Origin: JAOUGY01 sp963785075
Lineage (GTDB): Bacteria; Actinomycetota; Acidimicrobiia; Spongiisociales; ZC4RG35
DNA length: 64,000 nucleotides
Direction: 5' to 3'
NCBI GenBank assembly: GCA_963785075.1
Contig: CAWATW010000005.1
Location: forward strand, 1-64,000
In this document: piece after piece, positions 1 to 8,224 of the stretch
How the letters are laid out: every line of letters starts with the position of its first letter
How positions within the stretch are numbered: the stretch's first letter is position 1
Position numbers and translations under genes: made by a program
Notes under the pieces: generated by a model
The model's input: only the letters and a program-made list of their open reading frames with translations
The model's database searches: none
Told to the model about the DNA's origin: nothing

Positions 1-13
1 CAGGGAGTTGATC

Positions 14-847
14 GTGGCCCACAAGCCTGGTGATTCGAAGCGTTCGGGAGACGGTCGTGACGACCGAGGATCTCGCTCCCAGTACGGCCGGAAACCCTCC
101 GGCGGCGATCGGGATCGCGGGCGCGACGATCGGGGCTCCAAGCGCTCCGACCGCTACGGGGGCGCAGGCGGGGGTGGTGGCGGCGAACGTCGGAAGCCGC
201 TCACCGTTCAACCCGGTGCGCCACTCCCTCGGTGGGTCCGGGAGGAGATCACCCGCTCGACCCCCAAGGAGCGGCGCGAGGCCGCGCTGGCGGAGTTGTC
301 CAGCGGTCTCGAGGCGTACGCAGAAGAGCGCTTTCGACAGGCTGCTTCGGCCCTCCGCAAAGCCAAGTCGTTGTCGCCCAGAGCGGCGACGGTCCGCGAG
401 ATCCTCGGGCTCTCCGCCTACCGGATGGAGGCCTGGGAGGAGGCGCTCCGTGAGCTCCGAACCTTCCGGCGTATCACCGGGGAAACGATGCACATGGCCG
501 TCGAGCTCGACTGCCTTCGTGCCCTCGGACGGGCCGGTGACATCGAAAAGACGTTCGATCTGTTCCTGGAGCTCGGCGGAGATCGTGACTCCGAGGACGA
601 GGTGCGCGTCGTCTACGCGTCCCACCTCCTCGACGAGAACCGCATCGCCGATGCATGGAGAGTCATCAAGCCCGGGCGTCTCGTGAACCGTGCGCCGGCC
701 GCCGCACTCAGGCGGTGGGCCGTCGCAGCTCGCGTCGCAGCCGCTTCCGGCGACCTCGAGGCCGCACGCACGCTGTTCGGCGCAATCAAGCGCGAAGACG
801 ACGACCTCGAATGGCTGGACGAGCTACAAGGCGAGCTCGGGATCTGA
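14..847 (+). CDS. TPR-repeat protein with charged disordered N-terminus
   Basis: About 277 residues. The first ~65 residues are low-complexity Arg/Asp/Gly/Ser sequence, probably disordered. From about residue 85 to the end there are helical pairs typical of tetratricopeptide repeats, such as the Ala-rich stretch RFRQAASALRKAKSLSP. TPR domains bind proteins; no enzymatic motif is seen, so it is probably a cytoplasmic scaffold. A TTG at 8 is in frame, but the AGGGAG at 2-7 sits correctly for the GTG at 14, which is chosen here. The partner is unknown. The family is clear and the role is not. Confidence 0.75.
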   Translation: MAHKPGDSKRSGDGRDDRGSRSQYGRKPSGGDRDRGRDDRGSKRSDRYGGAGGGGGGERRKPLTVQPGAPLPRWVREEITRSTPKERREAALAELSSGLEAYAEERFRQAASALRKAKSLSPRAATVREILGLSAYRMEAWEEALRELRTFRRITGETMHMAVELDCLRALGRAGDIEKTFDLFLELGGDRDSEDEVRVVYASHLLDENRIADAWRVIKPGRLVNRAPAAALRRWAVAARVAAASGDLEAARTLFGAIKREDDDLEWLDELQGELGI

Positions 848-919
848 CTCTCCAGGATCTGTCACACACCGGCCGTACCGTGCTCGTATCCGCACTTCCC
901 ATCAGTGAGGAAGGGCGGT

Positions 920-1264
920 ATGGATGTGCGTACGGATGTGAATGAAGTGAGATTGTGCGGACGGATCGCGGCGGCACCCGACGTGCGGATGTTCGATTCC
1001 GGCATGCAGTTGGTGCGGTTCCTCGTGGCATCCCGGGTCGACGAACCTCGGTCACGCATCGACGTGATCCCGGTCACGATGTGGAATCCGACCGACGACG
1101 AGATGCCGGGGCAGTTGGTCGTCTCCGACCGGGTGTGGGTCAGGGGCAGCGTGCAACGCCGGCTCCACGATGGGCCTCAGGGGAGGCGCAGCAGCGTGGA
1201 GGTCGTGGGACACCAGGTGTCGACGTCGGAGCCCCCCGACTGGGCGGGCTCCCCGATCGGCTGA
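920..1264 (+). CDS. Single-stranded DNA-binding protein-like OB-fold protein
   Basis: 114 residues. It opens with an SSB-type strand pattern (NEVRLCGRIAAAPDVRMFDSG) followed by QLVRFLVASR, a basic stretch, a V-x-V-T-x-W element and DRVWVRGSVQRR, matching the beta-barrel of bacterial SSB proteins. It lacks the long acidic-tipped C-terminal tail of housekeeping SSB, so it is probably a short accessory SSB-like protein, and binding to single-stranded DNA is inferred. ATG 920 is preferred over GTG 905 because GAGGAAGGG at 907-915 is a well-placed ribosome site. Confidence 0.7.
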   Translation: MDVRTDVNEVRLCGRIAAAPDVRMFDSGMQLVRFLVASRVDEPRSRIDVIPVTMWNPTDDEMPGQLVVSDRVWVRGSVQRRLHDGPQGRRSSVEVVGHQVSTSEPPDWAGSPIG

Positions 1265-1345
1265 CAGTCCCGGTGGCGGATCCACCCGTGGGTTCCGGTT
1301 GCGCCGGCCAGGGTGCGTGCAGGCGCGAGTAGCCTCTTGGCGTTC

Positions 1346-2764
1346 ATGAGGATCGCTGCCGCTACCCCTTCGCGCCCGGCTCTCGAGGCGGCGTTTGCGA
1401 TCGCCCGCCGAGGGGGCGGTGCGGTCGATTGCGCTATCGCCGCCACCGTGGCCGCGATGGTGACCGAGGTCGGCATCTGTGCCCCCGGATCCGGGGGGTT
1501 CGTACTCGTCTCGGACCACGGCGAGGCGATGGCATACGACGGCTACATGGCCGCGCCCGGTCTGGGGGGCGTACCCGATCACCCGAACGTCATCCAGGTC
1601 TCGATGGCGTATGGCGGAGGCGTCACCACTCTCGTAGGTCCCGGCTCGATCGGTACACCCGGCATCTGGGACGGCATGGGCGCGGCACACGCCGATCATG
1701 GACAGATCGCCTGGGCCGACCTGTTCGGTCCCGCCATCACACTCGCTCGCGACGGGTTCGGCTACGGCTCGGCATCGGTGACTTATCTCACGTACTCGCA
1801 TGATCTCGTGTATGGCCGTGATCCGGCCTCGTCCGCAGTGGTCCATCGGCCGGACGGGAGCGTACGAGGCGCCGGCGAGACGATCCTCATGCCGGACCTG
1901 GCTGAATCACTCGAGACGATCGCCCGGGAGGGTGCGCGTTCCATGCACGATGGCACGCTTGCCGAGAGGATCGCCGAGGACCTCCGGCTGCGGGGTGCGG
2001 TGCTGGGTTGGGCAGATCTCGCCGGCTACCGCGTCGAACGGCGTTCGCCCCTCGCCCACCGATGTGGCGAGTGGGAGGTCGACACCAACCCTGCCCCGGC
2101 CGTCGGCGGTGAGGCGATGATGGGGGTGCTCGAGCGTGTCGAGGAGCGGGGACCTGGCGTCGCCTCGATGGTGGACGCTCAGCACGAAGTGTTTCGGCGT
2201 CGGAGCGACGGCGATCCGCTCCGTTCGCCTTCGACCATCCACATCTCGGTCGTCGACGATCACGGAAGCGCATGTGCTCTCACCGCATCGTCGGGGTACG
2301 GATCGGGGGTCATCCCATCCGGGACCGGGATCTGGATGAACAATGCGCTGGGCGAGCTCGAGCTCGTGCCCGATGCCCGGGCTCTCACCCCTGGGACCCG
2401 TTTGGTCTCCAACATGGCACCCACGGTGTGTCGACACGCAGACGGTGCTGTGCTGGCGGTCGGGAGTCCAGGTGCAGACAGGATCACATCGGCGCTGGCC
2501 CAGACGCTCGCAGCGTTCCTCCTCGAGGGGCGGTCCCTCGAGGACGCAGTCGGACAGCCGAGACTGCATGTGATCCTGGGTGATCCGCCGACGGTTGCGA
2601 TCGAGCCCGGACTCGATTCGAGCGACACTCGATACCCGCTTCAGCGGTTCGAAGATCGTCACATGTTTTTTGGCGGAGTCGGAGCGGCGATGTGCGATCG
2701 CTCCGGGCGCTTGACGGCAGTTGCCGATCCTCGTCGTGACGGCGCCGCCGGCATCCTCGACTGA
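1346..2764 (+). CDS. Gamma-glutamyltransferase family protein
   Basis: 472 residues from ATG 1346, shorter than the usual ~550-580. It is a Ntn hydrolase proenzyme that cleaves itself and then transfers or hydrolyses gamma-glutamyl groups (glutathione and related compounds). The junction is visible: TIHISVVDDHG starting near residue 297 aligns with the TTHYSVVD start of the small subunit, and its first Thr is the expected nucleophile. Downstream, GSGVIPSGTGIWMNN matches the oxyanion/active-site loop. No signal peptide is obvious, so a cytoplasmic location is possible. A TAGCCT box at 1330-1335 lies ten bases before the ATG, and no good Shine-Dalgarno is seen. Substrate is uncertain. Confidence 0.85.
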   Translation: MRIAAATPSRPALEAAFAIARRGGGAVDCAIAATVAAMVTEVGICAPGSGGFVLVSDHGEAMAYDGYMAAPGLGGVPDHPNVIQVSMAYGGGVTTLVGPGSIGTPGIWDGMGAAHADHGQIAWADLFGPAITLARDGFGYGSASVTYLTYSHDLVYGRDPASSAVVHRPDGSVRGAGETILMPDLAESLETIAREGARSMHDGTLAERIAEDLRLRGAVLGWADLAGYRVERRSPLAHRCGEWEVDTNPAPAVGGEAMMGVLERVEERGPGVASMVDAQHEVFRRRSDGDPLRSPSTIHISVVDDHGSACALTASSGYGSGVIPSGTGIWMNNALGELELVPDARALTPGTRLVSNMAPTVCRHADGAVLAVGSPGADRITSALAQTLAAFLLEGRSLEDAVGQPRLHVILGDPPTVAIEPGLDSSDTRYPLQRFEDRHMFFGGVGAAMCDRSGRLTAVADPRRDGAAGILD

Positions 2765-2844
2765 ACGCGAAGAAACCTCTCCGCGGGTCCGTTCCCATCG
2801 TGTACCTTCAAGATCGTCGCCCCTCGACCCTTCGGAGGTTCCCC

Positions 2845-3030
2845 GTGGCCTGGTTCTGGACCGATGATCTCGCACGCACCCTGGTGGATTCGGGTGTTGT
2901 CGAGCGATCCTCGGTCGAGGAATGGGTCGCCCGTCCAGTCGCCCTTGCGGCAGCGGATGACGCCGATCCGAGCGAGGTCGCGATGTCGTTTCTGGACCTC
3001 GAGATGCCGGGAGCCGCCGGGGCGGCGTGA
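2845..3030 (+). CDS. Small conserved-looking protein of unknown function
   Basis: 61 residues. The GTG at 2845 is preceded by GGAGG (2835-2839). The protein begins AWFWTDDLARTLVDSG, is acidic, and ends in Gly/Ala-rich sequence. No transmembrane segment or metal motif is seen. It lies 42 bases upstream of surf1 on the same strand and may be cotranscribed with it. It is not recognised as a named family. Coding status rests on the ribosome site and codon pattern. Confidence 0.55.
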   Translation: MAWFWTDDLARTLVDSGVVERSSVEEWVARPVALAAADDADPSEVAMSFLDLEMPGAAGAA

Positions 3031-3072
3031 GCCGACTTCCACTCTCGGGGTAGGGAGGCTTCAATGTGACTC

Positions 3073-3825
3073 GTGTTCCGATTCCTCATGACGCCTCGCT
3101 GGGCGATCGCGACGTCCGTCGTCATCATCCTGGCGGTACTGTTCGTGAACCTCGGCCTGTGGCAGCTGCAGCGTGGCGACGAGCGGGCACTCGACAACAC
3201 GGTGATGTCGGCCAGAATGTCCGACGAAGCCATGACGCTCGATGATCTTCTCGCCGCGGTCGGACCTGATCCCTCATCTCTCGAATACCGCCGGGTCGTG
3301 GTGGAGGGCAGCTATCGCCCGGAGTTCGAGCTTCTGATCCGCAATCAGACCAATTCGGCCGGGGCGGCGGGATTCCACGTCATCACACCATTCGAATACG
3401 GGCCGGATCGATACGTGTTGGTCAATCGCGGATGGGTGCCGCTCGAGATGGACACCCCTCCCGTGGGAGCGTCGCCGCCGCGGGGAGTCGTCACCGTGAC
3501 GGGACTGGTTCGGCTGACCCAACTCCGTCCCTCGGTCGGTCAGGTCGAGCCCGATGGCGACCTCGCCGTGGCATCGAGGATCGACATCGATCGGCTCTCG
3601 CAGCAGATCCCGGGGCAGGTGACACCCGTATGGATCCAATCGACCGACGAGAACCTGTTGCTGCCCGTGACCCTCCCGGTGCCCACGTTCGACGATGCCG
3701 GACCTCATCTTCTCTATGCGATCCAGTGGTTTGCGTTTGCACTCATCGGCGTGGTCGGCTTCGGGTTCCTCGTCCGCGAGCAGGCGCTCGGGCGAGGACG
3801 CAGGAAGCGAGTCGCAAGCGAATGA
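3073..3825 (+). CDS. SURF1 family protein (cytochrome oxidase assembly)
   Basis: 250 residues with the SURF1 architecture: an N-terminal membrane helix (about residues 8-26) ending in the hallmark LGLWQLQR, an extracytoplasmic domain with GSYRPEFELLIRNQ and VLVNRGWVP, and a C-terminal helix with YAIQWFAFALIG. SURF1 proteins help assemble heme-copper cytochrome c oxidase, so this suggests aerobic respiration. The start is GTG 3073, with GGGAGG about 14 bases upstream; ATG 3088 is an alternative. Its TGA overlaps the ATG of the following protease gene (ATGA), implying translational coupling. Confidence 0.9.
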   Translation: MFRFLMTPRWAIATSVVIILAVLFVNLGLWQLQRGDERALDNTVMSARMSDEAMTLDDLLAAVGPDPSSLEYRRVVVEGSYRPEFELLIRNQTNSAGAAGFHVITPFEYGPDRYVLVNRGWVPLEMDTPPVGASPPRGVVTVTGLVRLTQLRPSVGQVEPDGDLAVASRIDIDRLSQQIPGQVTPVWIQSTDENLLLPVTLPVPTFDDAGPHLLYAIQWFAFALIGVVGFGFLVREQALGRGRRKRVASE

Positions 3826-5234
3826 GCAGAGCGGTCGTAGCGGTCGTTCTCGGGCTCGTGCTCGCAGCGTGTGGCGCGGTAGACGTCCCGAACGCCGCAG
3901 GCGGCGAACAGTCCGGAGCCACCACCACCGTGGTGACGGTCGCGCCGACCACGGCGGAACCGACGATTCAACCGCCGCCGGAGTACGAGCTGGCCTCATG
4001 CGGTTCGACCCCGCCGGTTGCCTTCGCCGTGCTGTGTGAGACGTTCGAGGACGTGAACGACTACTACGTCGACCCGCCCGATCCTGCCGCCCTCGCCGCC
4101 GCTGCCGGACTCGGTCTTGCGAATGTCGAGGGCGGCACCGGCGAGCCTCCGCGCGACGGGTTCTCCTGTCACGTGCCCGACGAGGCGTTCGTCTCGCTGT
4201 GTGACGCAATCGCACGTCGCTCCGTTGAAGCCCCCGCTCCACTGAGCGAACTCGTGACCGGGGCCGTGGAAGGCATGTTCCAGTACGGGCTCGATCCGTT
4301 CTCGATCTACGTTCCCGGTTCGGTGTTCGAAGGCCCCTTCGACGACACCGGGCTGGTCTACGAACTCGGCTTGGCGGCGAGCGCCCGTGATGCCGGCGGC
4401 GCCGTGTGTGGACCGATCTCGGAGTCGTGCCGGCTCGAGGTGATCTCTGTCTTCGATTTCTCCGCAGCGGCCAGGGGAGGACTGGCCGAAGGCGACGTGA
4501 TCGTCGAGGTCGACGGCGAGCCCGTGCTCGGGCTGTCTGCGGTGGAGGCCGTGTCCATGCTGACCGGGTCGCCCGGAACATCCGTGACCTTGGAACTCGA
4601 TCGTCGTGGTTCCGCTCTCACCCGAAGCCTGGTCCGTGAAGACATCCGTTTCGTCCCAACCGAGTGGGACTTCCTCGAGGGGGGAGTCGCCTACTTCCGC
4701 ATGAACGACTTCTCACAGCAGGCTGCCATCGATCTCGGCGCGTTCCTCCAGAGCGACGAGGTGGCTGCTTCGCGGGCATTGGTCCTCGACCTGCGCGACA
4801 ACCCCGGCGGGTTGGTGCTGGCTGCCCAAGCCGTTGCGAGTCAGTTCCTCGGCGATGGGCTGGTGATGGTCGAGCGGGGCCGCGAGTCCGCCGACGAGAT
4901 TCCCGTGGTGCAAGGTGGGCTCGCGACCACCGGGTTGCCGCTCGTGGTGCTCGTCAATCAGGCGAGCGCCTCGGCCGCAGAGATCGTCGCCGCCGTGCTC
5001 CAGGAGCGGGGCCGGGCGACCGTCGTGGGGCAGACGACGTTCGGGAAGAACCTTGTGCAGTGGGTGTCCGAGACCCGGGACGGCGGCGAGGTGCGGATCA
5101 CGATTGCACGGTGGGAGACCCCAGGCGGGCTCGACATCGGGATCCGAGGATTGGCGCCGGACGTCGAGGTGGCCGCCGACCCGTCGACGGAAATCGACGA
5201 GGTTCTCGAAGTGGCGATCGATCTCTTGTCCTGA
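3822..5234 (+). CDS. S41 family C-terminal processing peptidase, lipoprotein
   Basis: 470 residues. It starts with a lipoprotein signal (lipobox LAAC, about residue 17) and a Thr/Pro-rich linker. It then has an S41 N-terminal helical region, a PDZ domain around residues 170-260 (GLAEGDVIVEVDGEPV), and the protease core. The catalytic pair is visible as the Ser in QASASAAEI and the Lys 25 residues later in TTFGK. Two Cys pairs may form disulfides outside the membrane. Such enzymes trim C-termini of exported proteins. It overlaps surf1 by four bases, so the two are probably one operon. The same frame runs open upstream to 3432, but the lipoprotein signal fixes the start. Confidence 0.9.
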   Translation: MSRAVVAVVLGLVLAACGAVDVPNAAGGEQSGATTTVVTVAPTTAEPTIQPPPEYELASCGSTPPVAFAVLCETFEDVNDYYVDPPDPAALAAAAGLGLANVEGGTGEPPRDGFSCHVPDEAFVSLCDAIARRSVEAPAPLSELVTGAVEGMFQYGLDPFSIYVPGSVFEGPFDDTGLVYELGLAASARDAGGAVCGPISESCRLEVISVFDFSAAARGGLAEGDVIVEVDGEPVLGLSAVEAVSMLTGSPGTSVTLELDRRGSALTRSLVREDIRFVPTEWDFLEGGVAYFRMNDFSQQAAIDLGAFLQSDEVAASRALVLDLRDNPGGLVLAAQAVASQFLGDGLVMVERGRESADEIPVVQGGLATTGLPLVVLVNQASASAAEIVAAVLQERGRATVVGQTTFGKNLVQWVSETRDGGEVRITIARWETPGGLDIGIRGLAPDVEVAADPSTEIDEVLEVAIDLLS

Positions 5235-5241
5235 CGTCGGA

Positions 5242-5925
5242 TCAGGTTTCTGTGACGGTCCATCCGTTGCTGCGAAGCTCGAGTCTCACCTGGTAGCCGT
5301 TGGCCATCAACCGCATGGTGGGGTCTTCGGGCAGCCAATCCCCGAAGTGCTCGGCGCCGTCTTCGCCGCGTGCCACGATGCGGTAGCGAAAGACACCGGC
5401 GTCGTCGATGCTCGATTCGACCCTGCGAAACTCCACCGGGATCTGATGGCCGGAGGCGGTGGCGGGTCGAGCCGGCTTCGGGGGATTCGCACGTGACCCG
5501 GCTCGCCGCACCCCCCAGATCCCGAGGATGGTGGCGATCGAGGCTACCGATCCGAAGGCACCGAACAGGGCCGGACCGAGCCACAGTCCCATCGTGGAAC
5601 TGATGATGGCGTGGTCGGGATCGTCGGGGTCGTAGAGCACGTCGACGCGGTCGCCGATCTCGTTCGCGAGCAGCCCACCGGAGGACACGGTGTGTTGGAA
5701 ACGCCGAGGCAGCTCTGAGCCGGTGTGGTATTCGACGATCGGCGCATATGTGGTCGATCCATCGGAATCCTGGGACGACACCAGCGATACGACCTCTCCC
5801 CGGACCGGAATCCAAGTGCGGCTCACCGTGTAGCTCCGAACTCCCCATGCAATCGCGACGAACAAGAGGGCCACGGAGGCGAGGACCATGGTGCCGGCAA
5901 TGAGACAGCCACACCCACGGTTCAC
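5242..5925 (-). CDS. DUF3592-type membrane protein
   Basis: 227 residues. An N-terminal helix (about residues 8-30) is followed by an exported beta-rich domain with WIPVRGEVVSL and VDVLYDPDDPDHAII. That Y-D-P-x-D-P pattern is typical of DUF3592. A second helix follows near residues 115-135 (GPALFGAFGSVASIATILG), then a soluble tail. GTG 5925 is chosen because GGAGG precedes it by six bases; the ATG at 5940 has a site that is too close. Function is unknown. It converges on the S41 gene with only seven bases between stops. Confidence 0.7.
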   Translation of the reverse strand: MNRGCGCLIAGTMVLASVALLFVAIAWGVRSYTVSRTWIPVRGEVVSLVSSQDSDGSTTYAPIVEYHTGSELPRRFQHTVSSGGLLANEIGDRVDVLYDPDDPDHAIISSTMGLWLGPALFGAFGSVASIATILGIWGVRRAGSRANPPKPARPATASGHQIPVEFRRVESSIDDAGVFRYRIVARGEDGAEHFGDWLPEDPTMRLMANGYQVRLELRSNGWTVTET

Positions 5926-6011
5926 AGTCGACCTCCACATCTCCTGGCCCAGGGCACGCTACCCCATTCCCGCCGGGGCGCCAGCCCGTCCCGGTGCGTC
6001 ACCGGCCGGCG

Positions 6012-6500
6012 TCAGGCATCGGCGGGTATCGCCAGCTGGTCGACCACCCGAATACCCGGAACACCGAGCAGTGCATCGGGGGAGATCCTCAACTTGGATG
6101 TGCGATTGCCTCCTCCCAGCACGATGGACGGACGAGCCATGACGGCACGATCGACGAGGATCGGCATGCCGTCCGGCAGTCCGAACGGCGTCACGCCGCC
6201 GATCTCCATCCCGGTGAGGCGCGTCGTGGTCTCGGCGCTCGCAAAGGACGCCTTCTTCACGCCGAGCTCGCTGCACACCTTCTTGTTCACGTCGAGCCGG
6301 GTCGTGGCCAAGACGACGCAGGCTGCTGTGACACCCACCGGTCGCTTGCTCGAAACGAGGATGGTGTTGGCCGAATCGGCGGGGTCGACTCCGTAGTGCG
6401 CGCAGAAGGCGGCCGTGTCGGCGAGGGCCGGTTCACACGGCATCGTGTCGTGTTCGACGGCGTGGCGGCGGAGGGCCGCGACGACCAGCGCATCGAGCAT
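6012..6500 (-). CDS. YbaK/aminoacyl-tRNA deacylase family protein
   Basis: 162 residues. It has the single-domain YbaK/ProX fold: a start like LVVAALRRHAVEHDTMPC, then ANTILVSSKR, the lysine-bearing VNKKVCSELG, TGMEIGGVTPFGLP, and VLGGGNRTSKLRIS near the end. Members hydrolyse misacylated Pro-tRNA or Cys-tRNA, and specificity cannot be read here. A TACCGT box sits six bases before ATG 6500 with no ribosome site, suggesting a leaderless message. It lies 25 bases downstream of a decayed gene on the same strand. Confidence 0.85.
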   Translation of the reverse strand: MLDALVVAALRRHAVEHDTMPCEPALADTAAFCAHYGVDPADSANTILVSSKRPVGVTAACVVLATTRLDVNKKVCSELGVKKASFASAETTTRLTGMEIGGVTPFGLPDGMPILVDRAVMARPSIVLGGGNRTSKLRISPDALLGVPGIRVVDQLAIPADA

Positions 6501-6525
6501 GGCCACACGGTACCAAGCCTCGAGA

Positions 6526-7267
6526 TCAGTCTCCGGCGCCGACGACCCAATCGATCTCGAGCTCGGGGACCAGATGATCGTCGCGGCCGAGGCTCCATGC
6601 GGGGAAGTCGAACACACCGAGCATAGGGGTACGCCGGGGCGGTCCGAGTGCGATGCGTCGGCAGGCCGTCGACTGCGAACTCTGCGACGCCTGTGCTCCA
6701 CTCCACCGATTACTCGTGGAAGGTCGAGATGTCGATGTCCAGCCGAGGAGACACGAAGTCGTGGACGAGCATGGGGTCGTAGAGCTGTTTCACACCACCA
6801 GCCGCTGCCGATCCCGACTCGATCGTGTGGCCGATCACTTCGCCGACGCAGAGCTCGCCGGAATGCTCCGGGCGGTCCTCGAACCCCGCCAGTCAGACGG
6901 CCCCCATCGACCGATGGGACACGGCCATTCGACAGCGCACGGCGACCCCTCCCGAACGCGGGAGCCAACCCTCGAATCTGGTCTGCTCTTCGCGCACCTC
7001 GAGCCCCTCGGCGAATCGCTGTTGTCCCGCCGAGGAGCCGGCAGGGCCCGACCAGTTGCCTGTGGCCATTCCGGAGACCCTGATGGTCTCGGGATGCTCG
7101 TCTCGCACCACAGCCCGGCGTCGGCCGGGATGAACAATCGAAGGCTCGAGTCTGCGATTCGAAAGGTGGCTGCCGTCTCCGATTGCCAGCTCCAGGCCGG
7201 CAGGTAGTGGGGGAACCAACGGTCGGTCCAACGTAGTCCCATCGAAGTCTTCGCGAAACGTGGTCAC
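6526..7267 (-). pseudogene. Decayed concanavalin-like/GH16-type glycosidase-related gene
   Basis: A single protein can be followed across three frames. It begins TTFREDFDGT, shifts near 7230 to DRWFPHYLPAWSWQSE, shifts back near 7100 to HPETIRVSGMATGNWSGP, then runs to a TGA at 6893-6895 where a Trp is expected before LAGFEDRPEHSGELCVGE. A TAA at 6710-6712 falls where Tyr is expected (FHE-stop-SVEWSTG). A third shift near 6628 leads to MLGVFDFPAWSLG and a natural TGA at 6526. The intact family resembles GH16/concanavalin-like proteins. Five lesions make sequencing error an unlikely sole cause. Confidence 0.75.
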
Positions 7268-7342
7268 TGCTCGACGATACCCACACCCTCCGCCCGAGGG
7301 GCAGTAGATCGACGTCGAGCCCAGGGTTGGTACCATGACGGG

Positions 7343-8194
7343 ATGGTCCATGTCGGTGTTGTGGGCTCGGTCAACCTCGATGTGGTTGCGAGTGTTCAGC
7401 GCCTCCCACGGCCTGGTGAGACGGTTGGTGGCGCCACCGTCGCACGACACCCAGGAGGGAAAGGCGCCAATCAGGCTCTCGCGGCCCGTCGATTGGGCGC
7501 CCGAGTGTCATTGGTCGCCCGCGTCGGACGAGATGCCAACGCCGATGAAGCCCTGGCGCTGCTCCGTGCCGACGGTGTGGACCTCTCTCGGTCGTGGCGC
7601 GACCCTCGTGCTCCCACCGGGCTGGCGCTGATCACCGTGGAGCCCTCCGGGGAGAACCAGATCGTGGTTGCACCCGGCGCCAACGCATCACTTGCGCCCG
7701 CGGACGTCAATGCCGCCGGTGTCGATGCCGTGATCTGTCAGTTCGAGGTCCCGGACGCCGCGGTGGACGAGGCGGCTCGACAGGCAACCGGGCTGTTCTG
7801 TGTCAATGCCGCCCCGGCTCGCCGCTTGACCGATACCGTCCGGAAGCGGGCCGATCTCATCGTGGTGAACGAGATCGAGCACGCCGAGTTGGATTCGGAT
7901 CTTTCCCGCTTCGAGGGGCTGGTGGCCGTGACAATCGGGGCCGGCGGAGCCGCCCTCTATCGGCGCGGCCGGCAGGTGGCGAAGGCAACGCCACCACCGG
8001 TGCGACCCGTGGATACCGTGGGTGCCGGCGACGCATTCGTGGCTGCGCTCGTCGTGTCTCTTCTCGAGCAACGCTCCGCCCAACAGGCGCTGGCTCGAGC
8101 ATGCGCCGCCGGGGCATTGGCCACCACCATCCCCGGAGCGCAGCCTTCTCTTCCCACCTCCGAGCAGGTCGACGCCGCCATGGCCCGGGTGTGA
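7343..8194 (+). CDS. rbsK: Ribokinase (PfkB family sugar kinase)
   Basis: 283 residues, slightly shorter than the usual ~300. The first PfkB signature, GGKGANQALAARRLGA, is at about residues 38-53. The second, DTVGAGDAFVAALVVSL, carries the anion hole and the catalytic Asp at about residues 224-240. N-terminal VVGSVNLDVVA is typical of ribokinase, which phosphorylates D-ribose to ribose 5-phosphate. No ribose transporter or regulator is adjacent, so another pentose or nucleoside sugar remains possible. TACCAT at 7331-7336 lies six bases before the ATG with no ribosome site: a leaderless start. Confidence 0.85.
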   Translation: MVHVGVVGSVNLDVVASVQRLPRPGETVGGATVARHPGGKGANQALAARRLGARVSLVARVGRDANADEALALLRADGVDLSRSWRDPRAPTGLALITVEPSGENQIVVAPGANASLAPADVNAAGVDAVICQFEVPDAAVDEAARQATGLFCVNAAPARRLTDTVRKRADLIVVNEIEHAELDSDLSRFEGLVAVTIGAGGAALYRRGRQVAKATPPPVRPVDTVGAGDAFVAALVVSLLEQRSAQQALARACAAGALATTIPGAQPSLPTSEQVDAAMARV

Positions 8195-8217
8195 GCGGAC
8201 CGCGAAACGGTCCGCTC
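8193..8217. terminator. Hairpin between convergent rbsK and metY
   Basis: A perfect ten-base-pair stem (GAGCGGACCG paired with CGGTCCGCTC) closes a five-base CGAAA loop. It begins inside the rbsK stop codon and ends just before the metY stop. There is no T-run, but position and symmetry suit a bidirectional terminator. Confidence 0.6.
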
Positions 8218-8224
8218 GACCCCG

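Noticed and set aside
3432..3821. N-terminal extension of the S41 protease frame
   Set aside because: It lies wholly within the SURF1 gene, and the lipoprotein signal starts at 3822.
5228..5246. Short inverted repeat CCTGA...TCAGG as terminator between convergent genes
   Set aside because: Only five base pairs, produced by the two facing stop codons; the same pattern arises at 25494-25507.
6893..6895. TGA read as tryptophan
   Set aside because: TGA is an ordinary stop in many intact genes here, and the same pseudogene also has TAA and frameshifts.
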